The position numbers were made by a program, and so were the translations under genes. From JAEUJM01 sp044221555 (GTDB taxonomy: Bacteria > Actinomycetota > Acidimicrobiia > Acidimicrobiales > DATDAH01): a DNA stretch of 64,000 nt. The notes under the pieces are model-generated. The model saw only the letters and a program-made list of their open reading frames with translations, searched no databases and had not been told where the DNA came from. Positions within the stretch are counted from its first letter, which is position 1, and every line of letters begins with the position of its first letter. Below are positions 17,356 through 30,382 of this stretch, piece by piece. The stretch is taken from the NCBI GenBank assembly GCA_044221555.1, contig JBGAOY010000004.1:124001-188000 (forward strand), given 5' to 3'.

Positions 17356-17970
17356 ATGGCCAGCGAGAACGTGGTGTGGCACCAGTCCGACCTGCCGCGG
17401 CGCGACCGCTGGGCCGCGCTCGGCGTCCACGGAGTCACCGTGTGGTTCACGGGGCTCTCGGGCTCGGGCAAGTCCACCGTCGCCGCCGCGGTCGAGCGCC
17501 GGTTGCTCGAGGCCGGCAGCCCCGCCTACCTGCTGGACGGCGACAACCTGCGCCACGGCCTCAACGGCGACCTCGGCTTCAGCGCCGCCGACCGCTCGGA
17601 GAACGTGCGCCGCGTCGGCGAGGTGGCCCGCCTGTTCGCCGACGCCGGGGTGGTGAGCCTCGTGCCGTTGATCAGCCCCTACCGGGCGGACCGTGACCGC
17701 GCCCGTGCCGCCCACGAGGCCGCCGACCTCCGCTTCGTCGAGGTGTTCGTCAACACGCCCATCGAGGAGTGCGAGGCCCGCGACCCCAAGGGCCTCTATG
17801 CCAAGGCCCGGGCCGGCGAGATCACCGGGTTCACCGGGATCGACGATCCCTACGAGGCCCCGTTGCGGCCCGACCTCGAGCTGACGCCGGCCCTCGGTGA
17901 TGCCGAGACCCTGGCGGGCGCCGTGCTGGAGCTGCTCGGTGTCGTGGGCGCGGCCCACAAGCGCGCCTGA
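17356..17970 (+). CDS. cysC: Adenylylsulfate (APS) kinase
   Basis: 204 residues. The P-loop is GLSGSGKST (about residues 33-41), followed by YLLDGDNLRHGLNGDLGFS (APS-binding) and the lid segment KGLYAKARAGEITGFTGIDD, all typical of APS kinase. It phosphorylates APS to PAPS with ATP. ATG 17356 was chosen because it follows the -10 at 17344 and precedes the conserved W(H) start of the family. Confidence 0.93.
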   Translation: MASENVVWHQSDLPRRDRWAALGVHGVTVWFTGLSGSGKSTVAAAVERRLLEAGSPAYLLDGDNLRHGLNGDLGFSAADRSENVRRVGEVARLFADAGVVSLVPLISPYRADRDRARAAHEAADLRFVEVFVNTPIEECEARDPKGLYAKARAGEITGFTGIDDPYEAPLRPDLELTPALGDAETLAGAVLELLGVVGAAHKRA

Positions 17971-17977
17971 CGCGGCG

Positions 17978-18724
17978 GTGAGCACGACGAGCCCTGTCAC
18001 GCGGCGCACCGTTCGGTGGCGGAGCCAGACGGCGGTGGTCGTGCTGGTGCTGGCGGCCGGCTGCCTCGTGGCGTCCGGCTGCGGAGGTGAGGACGACGGC
18101 CCCGAGGCGGTGGCGACCACCACGTCGACCACCGTGCGCACCGCCACACAGGCCGAGCTCGCCGCGGTCGACCTCACCCCTGGCCTGTTGACGGCCGACG
18201 ACTTCCCGGATCCCGACCAGGTCGAGCCCATCCTGCTGGCCGGCGACTTCGGTGCGGTGGGCGCCGGCCAGCGCATCAAGCTGTGCGGTGAGGACCTGCG
18301 GGCCGACCTCGGGGCCGACATCGGTCGGTTCTCGCAGTTCCGGGTCGACCGCTACGCGGTGACCCAGACCATCAGCGCCCTGCCGGCGGCCCAGGCGACG
18401 GCACTCGGTGAGCGCTTCACCGCCCTGGCCCGCGGGTGCAACGAACCGTGGACCCAGCCCGACCCCAACGGCGGCAGCATCACCCGCGAGGTGCTCGGCG
18501 GCTTCCCCATCCCCGACCTGGGCACCGACGCCGCGGCGTTCCTCGTGCGGGGCCGGAACGATCTCGGCCAGGACGACGCCGTGGTGCTGTTGGCCGTCGA
18601 CGGCTCGTACGTCTCGAGCCTGACGGTCACCGGTCCGGTCGGCGACCGGTTCCAGGTCGTCAGGCCGTTGGAGCTGGCGCTGGGGGAGCGTCTGCGGGCG
18701 CTGCCGCAGCCCGGCGCGGGCTAG
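17978..18724 (+). CDS. Putative secreted lipoprotein
   Basis: 248 residues. A signal segment (QTAVVVLVLAAGCLVASGC) ends in one of two possible lipobox cysteines, the second at about residue 35, followed by an acidic and Thr-rich tether (EAVATTTSTTV). The rest is a globular domain with two cysteines (IKLCGEDLRA and ALARGCNEPW). GTG 17978 lies 8 bases after cysC. No family recognised; its 3' end overlaps the convergent zinc-finger gene by 65 bases. Confidence 0.65.
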   Translation: MSTTSPVTRRTVRWRSQTAVVVLVLAAGCLVASGCGGEDDGPEAVATTTSTTVRTATQAELAAVDLTPGLLTADDFPDPDQVEPILLAGDFGAVGAGQRIKLCGEDLRADLGADIGRFSQFRVDRYAVTQTISALPAAQATALGERFTALARGCNEPWTQPDPNGGSITREVLGGFPIPDLGTDAAAFLVRGRNDLGQDDAVVLLAVDGSYVSSLTVTGPVGDRFQVVRPLELALGERLRALPQPGAG

Positions 18725-19040
18725 ACGCCGCGGACTCCTGCGCATCGCCGTGGGGGCTGCCGGCCTCGGTGTAGCACTCGGCGTGGAAGTGCTCGACGCG
18801 GTCCCAGGCGCCCTTCACGTACACGTTGCAGATCACCTGTTGGGCCCGCACCTTGGCCTTGAACTTCACGGGCTCGCCGCAGGCGGCGCAGCTGACCGAG
18901 CTCCCTGCCTCGATCCCGCGCAGCACCGCCCGGCTGGTCCACCGCGTGGCTGTCTTGGCCGGCTGTGACCGTCTCGGCGTGCTCCGGCCGGCGCCGGCCG
19001 CCGAGCCGGCCCGGGGCTTCGTGGCCGTCTTCGTTGCCAT
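18660..19040 (-). CDS. Small protein with PARP-type-like zinc finger
   Basis: 126 residues. After a basic Lys/Arg/Ala-rich N terminus (about 40 residues, probably nucleic-acid binding), Cys51-x2-Cys54-x31-His86-x2-Cys89 forms a pattern close to eukaryote-like PARP zinc fingers; surrounding residues include PVKFKAKVRAQQVICNVYVK and WDRVEHFHAECY. The C-terminal tail is Ala/Pro-rich and overlaps the end of the convergent lipoprotein gene. ATG 19040 chosen at the first conserved-looking Lys-rich stretch. Role unknown; DNA-end or RNA binding is a guess. Confidence 0.6.
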   Translation of the reverse strand: MATKTATKPRAGSAAGAGRSTPRRSQPAKTATRWTSRAVLRGIEAGSSVSCAACGEPVKFKAKVRAQQVICNVYVKGAWDRVEHFHAECYTEAGSPHGDAQESAASSPRRAAAAPADAPPAPAPTA

Positions 19041-19125
19041 GGGGAACCTGTCGGCCGCCGATCGCCGACGATGAGCCGCCGATCGCCGTGGCACCCGTCG
19101 ACGGAGCGGTCGGGCGGGGTGCCCG

Positions 19126-20838
<1,713 letters not shown>

Positions 20839-20893
20839 GGCTTCCCTGTCTATCGACTCGAACGCGTCGATGGCGCCCCGCCTGATCCGAATC

Positions 20894-20914
20894 GCGAGGG
20901 GCGAAGCCCCTCGC
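20894..20914. terminator. Perfect 9-bp hairpin upstream of ettA
   Basis: GCGAGGGGC-GAA-GCCCCTCGC forms a perfect stem with a 3-base loop between the NYN gene and ettA. No T-run follows on either strand, so attenuator or factor-assisted terminator are both possible. Confidence 0.45.
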
Positions 20915-20930
20915 CCTGCAAAACGGGGTA

Positions 20931-21027
20931 GCGGCGGAGCGGGTGGCGCCGGTTCGGAGGGTCCAGAAGCCGGCCCGTCTTTTGGCCGGTTCTGGATACC
21001 GAACCGGGACAGGACCCGCTCCGTCGC
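20931..21027. repeat. 97-base compound inverted repeat
   Basis: Three nested stems close on one 8-base loop (20976-20983): 14 bp (20931-20944 with 21014-21027, one G-T pair), 9 bp (CCGGTTCGG/CCGAACCGG, 20949-20957 with 20999-21007) and 13 bp with one bulged G (20962-20975 with 20984-20996). It fills most of the 207-base gap between the NYN-S1 gene and ettA. Confidence 0.75.
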
Positions 21028-21045
21028 GGGGGTAGCCCCCCTGGT

Positions 21046-22395
21046 CTACTTCTTGCGGCCGATGAGCTTCTTGGCGGCCTGGGCGAGGCCGCCCTTCTTC
21101 TTGGCCGGAAGGTCCTGCACGCCGTCGGCCGCTGCTCGCGAGGTGGTGGGCGCCGCCGGCGTCGATGCGCTCGACGCCGACCGGGGGGCGCGGGGCTTGC
21201 CGGCGCCCGATCGGCCTGCGTTGGCCGGCGTCGAGGCGCGGTCGGGCAGGGGTGCGGCACCCTTGCGGGGCGCGCCCTCGGTGGCCTTCTCGGTGGCGGC
21301 ACGGCGGGCTGACGCGGCTTTCGGCGTCTTCTCCTCGGGGGAGGGTGGCGCCGGGGTGCCGGGGAGCCCCGGCAGGATCAGGTCGATGCCCCGCCGTGGG
21401 GTGTCGAAGGCCAGCACCACGAAGTCGCGCACCTGGCCGCGGTCGAGGACGTCGCGGGCGCTGCGGGGGGCGGGGTCGCCGAGGGACTTGAGCGAGGCGT
21501 AGCAGCGGGCGCCACCGGCGAGGACGTAGGCGCCGTGGGACGAGAAGCGCTCGACCTCGCCCGTGACCGTGCTGCCCACCGGGTGGTTGGCCACGAACTC
21601 GATGAACGGCAACGGGTCGTTGGTCTTGTTGACGCTGGTGCGCTTGGCCGGCGCCTCCTCGGACGGCTCGGCCTTGGCCCGTGAGCGTCCCCCCGACTTC
21701 GGGCCCGGTGCCGGGGTGTCGGTGGTGGGGGTCGCCGACGGTGCGCCGTCGCCGCCACGCCCTCGTCCGCGCCCGCCCCGGCTGCGCCGCGATCCAGCGG
21801 TGGCCTCGTCGGCATCGGACGTGGCGGTGGGTGCGCCCGACGCGTCGTCCGAGGCGGAGCGGGACCGGCCCCCTGACCGGGATCGCGACCCGGAGCGGGT
21901 CCCCGAGCCGTTGTCGGCACCGGCGCGCGTGGCGGAGCCCTTGCGGGCCTCGCGCACCGAGCGCTGGCTGGCCGCACCCCGTACCGGCGAGCGGTACAGG
22001 AAGACCCATCCCACGTCGGGCACGGGCTTGCCGCCCATCAGGCGGCCCTCGTCGAACAGCCAGGGGTGGGTGCCGTGGAACTCCTGGAACGAGTCGTTCG
22101 ACAGGATCGTCGCCCCGGCGCGCTCGGCGATCTCGAGCACGAAGGCGTCGCCCCGACCGATGGCGCCGGCGGGCGGCGTGACCATCTCGTTGTTGGCGAT
22201 GGCCTCGTCGAACGCGGCGCGCTCGGAGGGATCGATGCGGTGGCCGAAGGTGGCGTCCACCACGACCGTGAGCTTGTCGTGGGGGTGCTCGGCGAGGAAC
22301 GCCCGCACCGCCTCGTCGAGCTGTTTCAAACTGGGGGACGAGCGGCCCTCGGTGGCGATGTTCGAGCCGTCGACCACGACGTGAGTCGATGCCAT
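21046..22395 (-). CDS. NYN (Zc3h12a-like) ribonuclease domain fused to an S1 RNA-binding domain
   Basis: 449 residues in three parts. Residues ~1-145 are a NYN/PIN-type nuclease of the Zc3h12a kind: VVVDGSNIA with Asp9 and Asn12, VVVDATFGHRI, GRGDAFVLEIA (Asp83) and ILSNDSFQEF (Asp101), the acidic metal-binding set. An Arg/Gly/Ser-rich disordered linker follows. Residues ~268-338 look like an S1 domain (STVTGEVERFSSHGAYVLAG). The tail is Lys/Ala/Pro-rich and ends GLAQAAKKLIGRKK. Probably a single-strand-specific RNase acting on structured or ribosome-associated RNA; it lies just upstream of ettA on the same strand. ATG 22395 chosen at the conserved NYN N terminus. Confidence 0.75.
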   Translation of the reverse strand: MASTHVVVDGSNIATEGRSSPSLKQLDEAVRAFLAEHPHDKLTVVVDATFGHRIDPSERAAFDEAIANNEMVTPPAGAIGRGDAFVLEIAERAGATILSNDSFQEFHGTHPWLFDEGRLMGGKPVPDVGWVFLYRSPVRGAASQRSVREARKGSATRAGADNGSGTRSGSRSRSGGRSRSASDDASGAPTATSDADEATAGSRRSRGGRGRGRGGDGAPSATPTTDTPAPGPKSGGRSRAKAEPSEEAPAKRTSVNKTNDPLPFIEFVANHPVGSTVTGEVERFSSHGAYVLAGGARCYASLKSLGDPAPRSARDVLDRGQVRDFVVLAFDTPRRGIDLILPGLPGTPAPPSPEEKTPKAASARRAATEKATEGAPRKGAAPLPDRASTPANAGRSGAGKPRAPRSASSASTPAAPTTSRAAADGVQDLPAKKKGGLAQAAKKLIGRKK

Positions 22396-22554
22396 GACGG
22401 TCCAAGTCAACCACCTCAGGAGGCCGGCACCTCGCATGGTGGGGATTTGGGTCCGCGACGCGTCCTGACATCGACCGCTCGATCGGCGGTGCGCCGTCGG
22501 CATCCGGTGCGTCCGTGGGCACCGTCGCTCCGCTCCGGTGCGCCCCCAGGGATC

Positions 22555-22560
22555 TACCAT
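22555..22560 (+). promoter_or_regulatory. -10 (TACCAT) for the M20 peptidase, leaderless type
   Basis: TACCAT ends 6 bases before the GTG at 22567 and no ribosome-binding site fits in between. The rest of the 171-base gap back to 22396 holds no gene. Confidence 0.5.
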
Positions 22561-22566
22561 CCGAGG

Positions 22567-24327
22567 GTGCTGCCACCTCCTGAGACGCTCACCCCCGAGG
22601 TCACCGACCTCCTCCAACAGCTCATCCGCAACGCGTGCGTGAACGACGGCACCGAGGCGTCGGGCCAGGAGGTGCGCAGCGCCGATGTGCTCGCCACCTA
22701 CCTCGAGGGCCCGGGTCTCGACCTCGAGCGCTACGAGGCCGCCCCCGGCCGCACGAGCCTGGTTGGCCGCATCGAGGGCTCCGACCCGGACGCCCCCACG
22801 CTGTTGCTGATGGGCCACACCGACGTCGTGCCGGTCACGCCGTCGGGCTGGCGCCACGACCCGTTCGGTGGCGAGCTGATCGACGGCGAGGTGTGGGGCC
22901 GCGGGGCGGTCGACATGTTGAATCTCACGGCGTCGATGGCCACCGCGTTCAAGTACCTCGCACGCGACGGCTTCCGGCCTCGCGGCACCCTCGTCTACCT
23001 GGCCGTGGCCGACGAGGAGGCGAACGCCACCTACGGGGCCTCCCACCTGGTCGACCACGAGCTCGACGCGGTGCAGGCCGACTACGTGATCACCGAGTCG
23101 GGCGGCATCCCCATCCCGTCACCCACGGGCATCAAGCTGCCGGTGATGGTGGGCGAGAAGGGCCTGTACGGCGTCCGGCTGAAGGTCGCCGGGACCCCAG
23201 GCCACGGCTCGCAGCCCTTCAAGACCGACAACGCCCTGGTCACCGCCGCCGAGGTGGTGCGGCGGATCGCCGAGTACGAGCCCGCCACCCAGATCCACGA
23301 CGTGTGGCGCACGTTCCTCGAGTCGATGGGCTACCCCGACGAGTTGGTGGCGCCCCTCCTCGATCCCGACCAGCTGGTGGGTGCGCTCGAATTCCTGCCC
23401 GTCGGCATGGCCCGTCAGTTCCACGCCTGCACCCACACCACGATGGCGCCGACCGTCATGCACGGCGGCAACAAGATCAACGTCATCCCCGACGAGGTGG
23501 AGCTCGAGGTCGACATCCGCACCCTGCCGGGCCAGACGGGCGAGGACATCCGGGTCCTGCTGGCCGACGCCCTCGGCGATCTCGCCGACCGGGTGACGAT
23601 CACCGTGGACAGCGACGACCCCTCCAGCGCGTCCCCGGTCGACACGCCGCTGTGGGACACCCTCGCCCGCCTCACGCCCCACTGGTACGGCGAGAGCGCG
23701 CTCGTCCCGTTCCTCTCCGTCGGCGCCACCGACGGCCGCTTCTTCCGCCGGCAGGGCGTTCCCGCCTACGGCTTCGGGCTGTTCAGCGAGCAGGTGACCA
23801 TCGAGGACTTCGGCGCCATGTTCCACGGCAACGACGAGCGGATCGACGTCGAGTCCCTGCGCCTCAGCACCGAGCTCTGGGACGCCGTCGCCCGCGACCT
23901 GCTGACCCACCGGTCGGTTCTGGCTCCCGATTGGACCGCCATAGCGGTCCTATCGGGAGCCAGAACTGTCCGGGTTTCAGGCCTTGCCGCCGCAGAGCGC
24001 GCGCAGGCGCAGGACCGTGCCAGCAGGGTCGAACCACACCTCGGTGTCCGTGAAGGTCTCGACGCGGAGCCCGACGGCCTCGATGCCGAGGCGGCGTTCG
24101 GCATCGGCGCGCTCGTCGATGAGTGCCGCATGGAAGAGCGCGCTGTTGACCTCGATGACCAGGCGCAGGCGCCGGCTGAAGAAATCCACGCGCCCAAGCC
24201 ACTCGCGACCGAGCAGCTGACGCTGCCGCTCGAGGTCATGCAGCCCCGCCTCCCGTGCCAGCTGCTGGAACCGGTCTTCGAGATTGCTGTCGTTGGGCCG
24301 GTAGTCCGGGCCGCGCTCGTCGAGTAG
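22567..24327 (+). CDS. M20/M28-family metallopeptidase with abnormal C-terminal read-through
   Basis: Residues 1-~450 are a complete M20 di-zinc hydrolase: LLMGHTDVVPVTP (zinc His), WGRGAVDMLN (bridging Asp), VADEEANATYGA (catalytic and zinc Glu), dimerisation domain with GTPGHGSQPF, and a final MFHGNDERIDVESL. Substrate is probably an N-acyl amino acid or dipeptide. No stop codon occurs at the expected end (~23915); the frame continues through the hairpin at 23917-23966 and antisense through most of the DUF559 gene to 24327, adding ~136 residues unlikely to be native. I read this as loss of the original 3' end by insertion of the cassette. GTG 22567 chosen from the -10. Confidence 0.8.
   Translation: MLPPPETLTPEVTDLLQQLIRNACVNDGTEASGQEVRSADVLATYLEGPGLDLERYEAAPGRTSLVGRIEGSDPDAPTLLLMGHTDVVPVTPSGWRHDPFGGELIDGEVWGRGAVDMLNLTASMATAFKYLARDGFRPRGTLVYLAVADEEANATYGASHLVDHELDAVQADYVITESGGIPIPSPTGIKLPVMVGEKGLYGVRLKVAGTPGHGSQPFKTDNALVTAAEVVRRIAEYEPATQIHDVWRTFLESMGYPDELVAPLLDPDQLVGALEFLPVGMARQFHACTHTTMAPTVMHGGNKINVIPDEVELEVDIRTLPGQTGEDIRVLLADALGDLADRVTITVDSDDPSSASPVDTPLWDTLARLTPHWYGESALVPFLSVGATDGRFFRRQGVPAYGFGLFSEQVTIEDFGAMFHGNDERIDVESLRLSTELWDAVARDLLTHRSVLAPDWTAIAVLSGARTVRVSGLAAAERAQAQDRASRVEPHLGVREGLDAEPDGLDAEAAFGIGALVDECRMEERAVDLDDQAQAPAEEIHAPKPLATEQLTLPLEVMQPRLPCQLLEPVFEIAVVGPVVRAALVE
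23917..23966 (-). terminator. Strong hairpin downstream of the DUF559 gene
   Basis: Two 23-base arms (15 bp perfect, one T-T mismatch, 7 bp perfect) around the loop CATA. It begins 10 bases after the stop of the minus-strand DUF559 gene and can serve as its terminator; its outer arm is the cassette end repeat. Confidence 0.65.
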
Positions 24328-24894
24328 CTCGCGCATCAATGTGATGCCTCGCCGTCCCCGCTCCGCGAGCTCTCGGAGCATCAGATTGACGCTCTGATGG
24401 CTGAGCAAGTTCTTGGCCCATGCCCGGTCGAGCGCCTTCTCGGCGAGCCAGGGCTGTGTGGCCGCGAGATCGAACGGGATCCTGGACGGTACGACGACGG
24501 GCACCCCATCGAGAATTGTTCGGTGGTGCTCCGGGAAGCATCGGGGCTCGTGGATGATCGTGGCGAGGCGCGCGGGCTGCGAGTTCCGGTTGCGCAGTCG
24601 GGTGACCTCGAGGTCGGCGAGGCTGAACCCGTTCAGCCGCCACCACGCGGCGTCGGACCGGTGTGAGAGTGCCGCATCCTCACCCGCGTCGAGAACGGCC
24701 TCGACGGTCCGTTGACCTCGTGAACGGGGGCTCCCCGCCCGTCGGAGCACTGACGGCGTGATCCGAGCCCACTCACCCGAGGCGGTGAGGTGCGCGACCT
24801 CGCTCTTCGAGGCGCCGAGCGCTTTGACCTGGCGGATCGCCACCGAGCTGTGCTGTCGCTCTGCGAGCGCGATGAGCTGATCGTGATTCTGCAT
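23977..24894 (-). CDS. AbiEi-type N-terminal domain plus DUF559 (Vsr-like nuclease fold) protein
   Basis: 305 residues. The first ~90 resemble the winged-helix antitoxin-like AbiEi N terminus (IRQVKALGASKSEVAHL, then VLDAGEDAALSHRSDAAWW). The last ~110 are a DUF559 PD-(D/E)XK-like fold: Glu in DSNLEDRFQQLAREAG, Asp in GRVDFFSRRL and Glu in VIEVNSALFH, where the usual EvDG is EVN, so cleavage activity is uncertain. No AbiEii toxin gene adjoins, so it is a solitary protein rather than a toxin-antitoxin pair. It is enclosed by inverted repeats and its base use looks less GC-biased than its neighbours. Confidence 0.75.
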   Translation of the reverse strand: MQNHDQLIALAERQHSSVAIRQVKALGASKSEVAHLTASGEWARITPSVLRRAGSPRSRGQRTVEAVLDAGEDAALSHRSDAAWWRLNGFSLADLEVTRLRNRNSQPARLATIIHEPRCFPEHHRTILDGVPVVVPSRIPFDLAATQPWLAEKALDRAWAKNLLSHQSVNLMLRELAERGRRGITLMRELLDERGPDYRPNDSNLEDRFQQLAREAGLHDLERQRQLLGREWLGRVDFFSRRLRLVIEVNSALFHAALIDERADAERRLGIEAVGLRVETFTDTEVWFDPAGTVLRLRALCGGKA

Positions 24895-24989
24895 GGGCCC
24901 CCGGGGTCGTGTGGTCGACAGGCGGGGGAAGCCGATCGGACCCTATCGGGAGCCAGAACGGCGAGGATTGCGCGCCGGATGACGCACGT

Positions 24990-28640
<3,651 letters not shown>

Positions 28641-28646
28641 GATCCG

Positions 28647-28652
28647 ATCCTA
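28647..28652 (-). promoter_or_regulatory. -10 (TAGGAT) for kgd, leaderless type
   Basis: On the minus strand TAGGAT ends 6 bases before the GTG of kgd. The divergent xth promoter lies 70 bases away. Confidence 0.5.
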
Positions 28653-28721
28653 ACGGTGAGCTTCTTTTCCATCCGCTCCTCGTTCCTCGGCGCGGCTTCG
28701 TCATCGGTGGACTCGCCCCGG

Positions 28722-28727
28722 TACGTT
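28722..28727 (+). promoter_or_regulatory. -10 (TACGTT) for xth, leaderless type
   Basis: TACGTT ends 6 bases before the GTG of the exonuclease III gene at 28734. Confidence 0.45.
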
Positions 28728-28733
28728 CCTTCC

Positions 28734-29540
28734 GTGCGCATCGTGACGTGGAACGTCAACTCGCTGAAGGCGCGCCTGGGCCGGGTGGAGGAGTGGTTGG
28801 CCCAGGTGGGCCCCGATGTCGTCTGCCTCCAGGAGACCAAGCTGGCCGACGCCGCGTTCCCCGCCCTCACGTTCCAGTCCCTCGGCTACGACGCCGTCCA
28901 CCACGGCGAGGGGCGCTGGAACGGGGTGGCCATCCTGAGCCGGCAGGGGATCGACGACGTGGTCTACGGCTTCGGCGGCGACGACCCCGAGTTGGACCGC
29001 GAGGCCCGGATCGTCACCGCCACCTGTGGCGGGGTGCGGGTATCGAGCGTGTACGTGCCGAACGGGCGTGAGGTCGGCGCCGATCACTACGTCTACAAGC
29101 TGGCCTGGCTGGCCGAGCTGCGCCGCTTCCTCGACCGGGACGGCGCGCCCGGGCGTCCCGATGATGCCGGCCCGGACGCCCTGCGGGTGCTGTGCGGCGA
29201 CTTCAACATCGCTCCCGACGACCGCGACGTGTGGGACCCCGACGAGGTGCACGGAGCGACCCACGTCAGCCCGCCCGAGCGGGCCGCTCTGGCCGAGCTG
29301 TGCGACTGGGGCCTGGTGGACGTGTTCCGCGAGCGCTACGAGGCCGGGGGCCTGTACTCGTGGTGGGACTACCGGGCCGGCAACTTCCACAAGGGCAAGG
29401 GCATGCGGATCGACCTCATCCTGGCCTCGCGGCCGCTCGTCGCCGGCCTCGGCGGGGTGCTCATCGACCGCAACGCCCGCAAGGGTCAGTCCCCGTCCGA
29501 TCATGCCCCACTCCTGGCCGACTTCGAGGTGCCGTCTTGA
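28734..29540 (+). CDS. xth: Exodeoxyribonuclease III / AP endonuclease
   Basis: 268 residues of the EEP fold. Family residues are visible: Asn7 in TWNVNSLK, Glu34 in CLQETK, the CGDFNIAP aspartate/asparagine, and the SDHAPLLADF histidine. It acts on abasic sites and 3' ends in base excision repair. GTG 28734 puts the conserved Asn and Glu at the family's usual positions (7 and 34). The frame stays open far upstream, but only antisense to kgd. Confidence 0.92.
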   Translation: MRIVTWNVNSLKARLGRVEEWLAQVGPDVVCLQETKLADAAFPALTFQSLGYDAVHHGEGRWNGVAILSRQGIDDVVYGFGGDDPELDREARIVTATCGGVRVSSVYVPNGREVGADHYVYKLAWLAELRRFLDRDGAPGRPDDAGPDALRVLCGDFNIAPDDRDVWDPDEVHGATHVSPPERAALAELCDWGLVDVFRERYEAGGLYSWWDYRAGNFHKGKGMRIDLILASRPLVAGLGGVLIDRNARKGQSPSDHAPLLADFEVPS

Positions 29541-29583
29541 CCGCCGCCCGCGCCCACCGCCCCGCCGACCTCGAGGTGCCGAC

Positions 29584-30342
29584 ATGACCGACGAGCCCGT
29601 CACCGACGAGACCGCGATCAGCCCCGTGCACGTCACCATCTCACCCGAGGAGGCCCGCAAGCGCCTCACCGACGCCTGGGACGAGACCGCCACCCACGAG
29701 TTGACCCCCCACCACCTCGAGATGCGCCGCCTGGCCGACGCGGCGCGGCTCGTGATCGAGCGCCTGGTGTCGTCGGGTGCGCCCGACGAGGCGCTCGCTG
29801 CGGCCGCCGACGCCCTCGAGGCCGTCGCCGCCGAGCTCGACGAGCACCCCCACGGCAGCATCTACGAGGGCTTCGCCGAGGCGGCCAATTCCGGGGGCAG
29901 CCCGGGCAACGCGTTCTTCGACCACAGCCCGCTCATCGGCAAGGCCAACCCACTGGCGCCGCCGATCGACGTGGCCATCGAGGGCGACCGGGTGGTGGGC
30001 CACGCCACCTTCGGCACCGCCTACGAGGGCCCACCCGGATGCGTGCACGGTGGCTTCGTGGCCGCCTCGTTCGACGAGATCCTGGGCGCGGCACAGTCGC
30101 TGAGCGGCCTGCCCGCGATGACCGGCACCCTCACCATCCGCTACCGCAAGCCCACCCCGCTGCACCGGGAGCTGCGCTTCGAGGGCGAGTTGGTCAAGGT
30201 CGAGGGCCGGAAGGTGTTCGCGGCCGGCCGGGTGTTCGCCGGCGACACCATGACCGCCGAGGCCGAGGGCATCTTCGTCAGCATCGACTTCAAGCGCTTC
30301 CGCGCCCTGATCGACGAGCGCGACCACACACCCGGAAGCTGA
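29584..30342 (+). CDS. Hotdog-fold thioesterase (PaaI/THEM4-like)
   Basis: 252 residues. The C-terminal ~130 residues are a hotdog domain with the helix GPPGCVHGGFVAASFDEILG (HGG motif, active-site Asp/Glu), and TGTLTIRYRKPTPLHRELRF on the strands. The N-terminal ~90 residues are helical and acidic, of unknown role. Likely hydrolyses acyl-CoA. It begins 43 bases after xth with ATG 29584. Confidence 0.8.
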   Translation: MTDEPVTDETAISPVHVTISPEEARKRLTDAWDETATHELTPHHLEMRRLADAARLVIERLVSSGAPDEALAAAADALEAVAAELDEHPHGSIYEGFAEAANSGGSPGNAFFDHSPLIGKANPLAPPIDVAIEGDRVVGHATFGTAYEGPPGCVHGGFVAASFDEILGAAQSLSGLPAMTGTLTIRYRKPTPLHRELRFEGELVKVEGRKVFAAGRVFAGDTMTAEAEGIFVSIDFKRFRALIDERDHTPGS

Positions 30343-30382
30343 GAAGGGCCGGGCGGGGCCACCTCTTGGCCGGCAGGGTTGC

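Larger units (their letters stand above)
23917..24959. mobile_element. Candidate mobile cassette carrying an AbiEi/DUF559 gene
   Basis: The segment begins with GTTCTGGCTCCCGAT (23917-23931) and ends with its exact reverse complement (24945-24959), i.e. terminal inverted repeats of at least 15 bp. A third copy at 23952-23966 makes a hairpin with the left end and a direct repeat (CCTATCGGGAGCCAGAAC, 23949-23966 and 24942-24959) with the right end. The only gene inside is the minus-strand AbiEi/DUF559 gene; there is no transposase and no obvious target duplication. It separates the M20 peptidase from kgd. Confidence 0.55.

Noticed and set aside
23977..24894. Complete AbiE toxin-antitoxin pair
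   Set aside because: Only the AbiEi/DUF559 gene is there; neighbours are an M20 peptidase and kgd, with no nucleotidyltransferase toxin.
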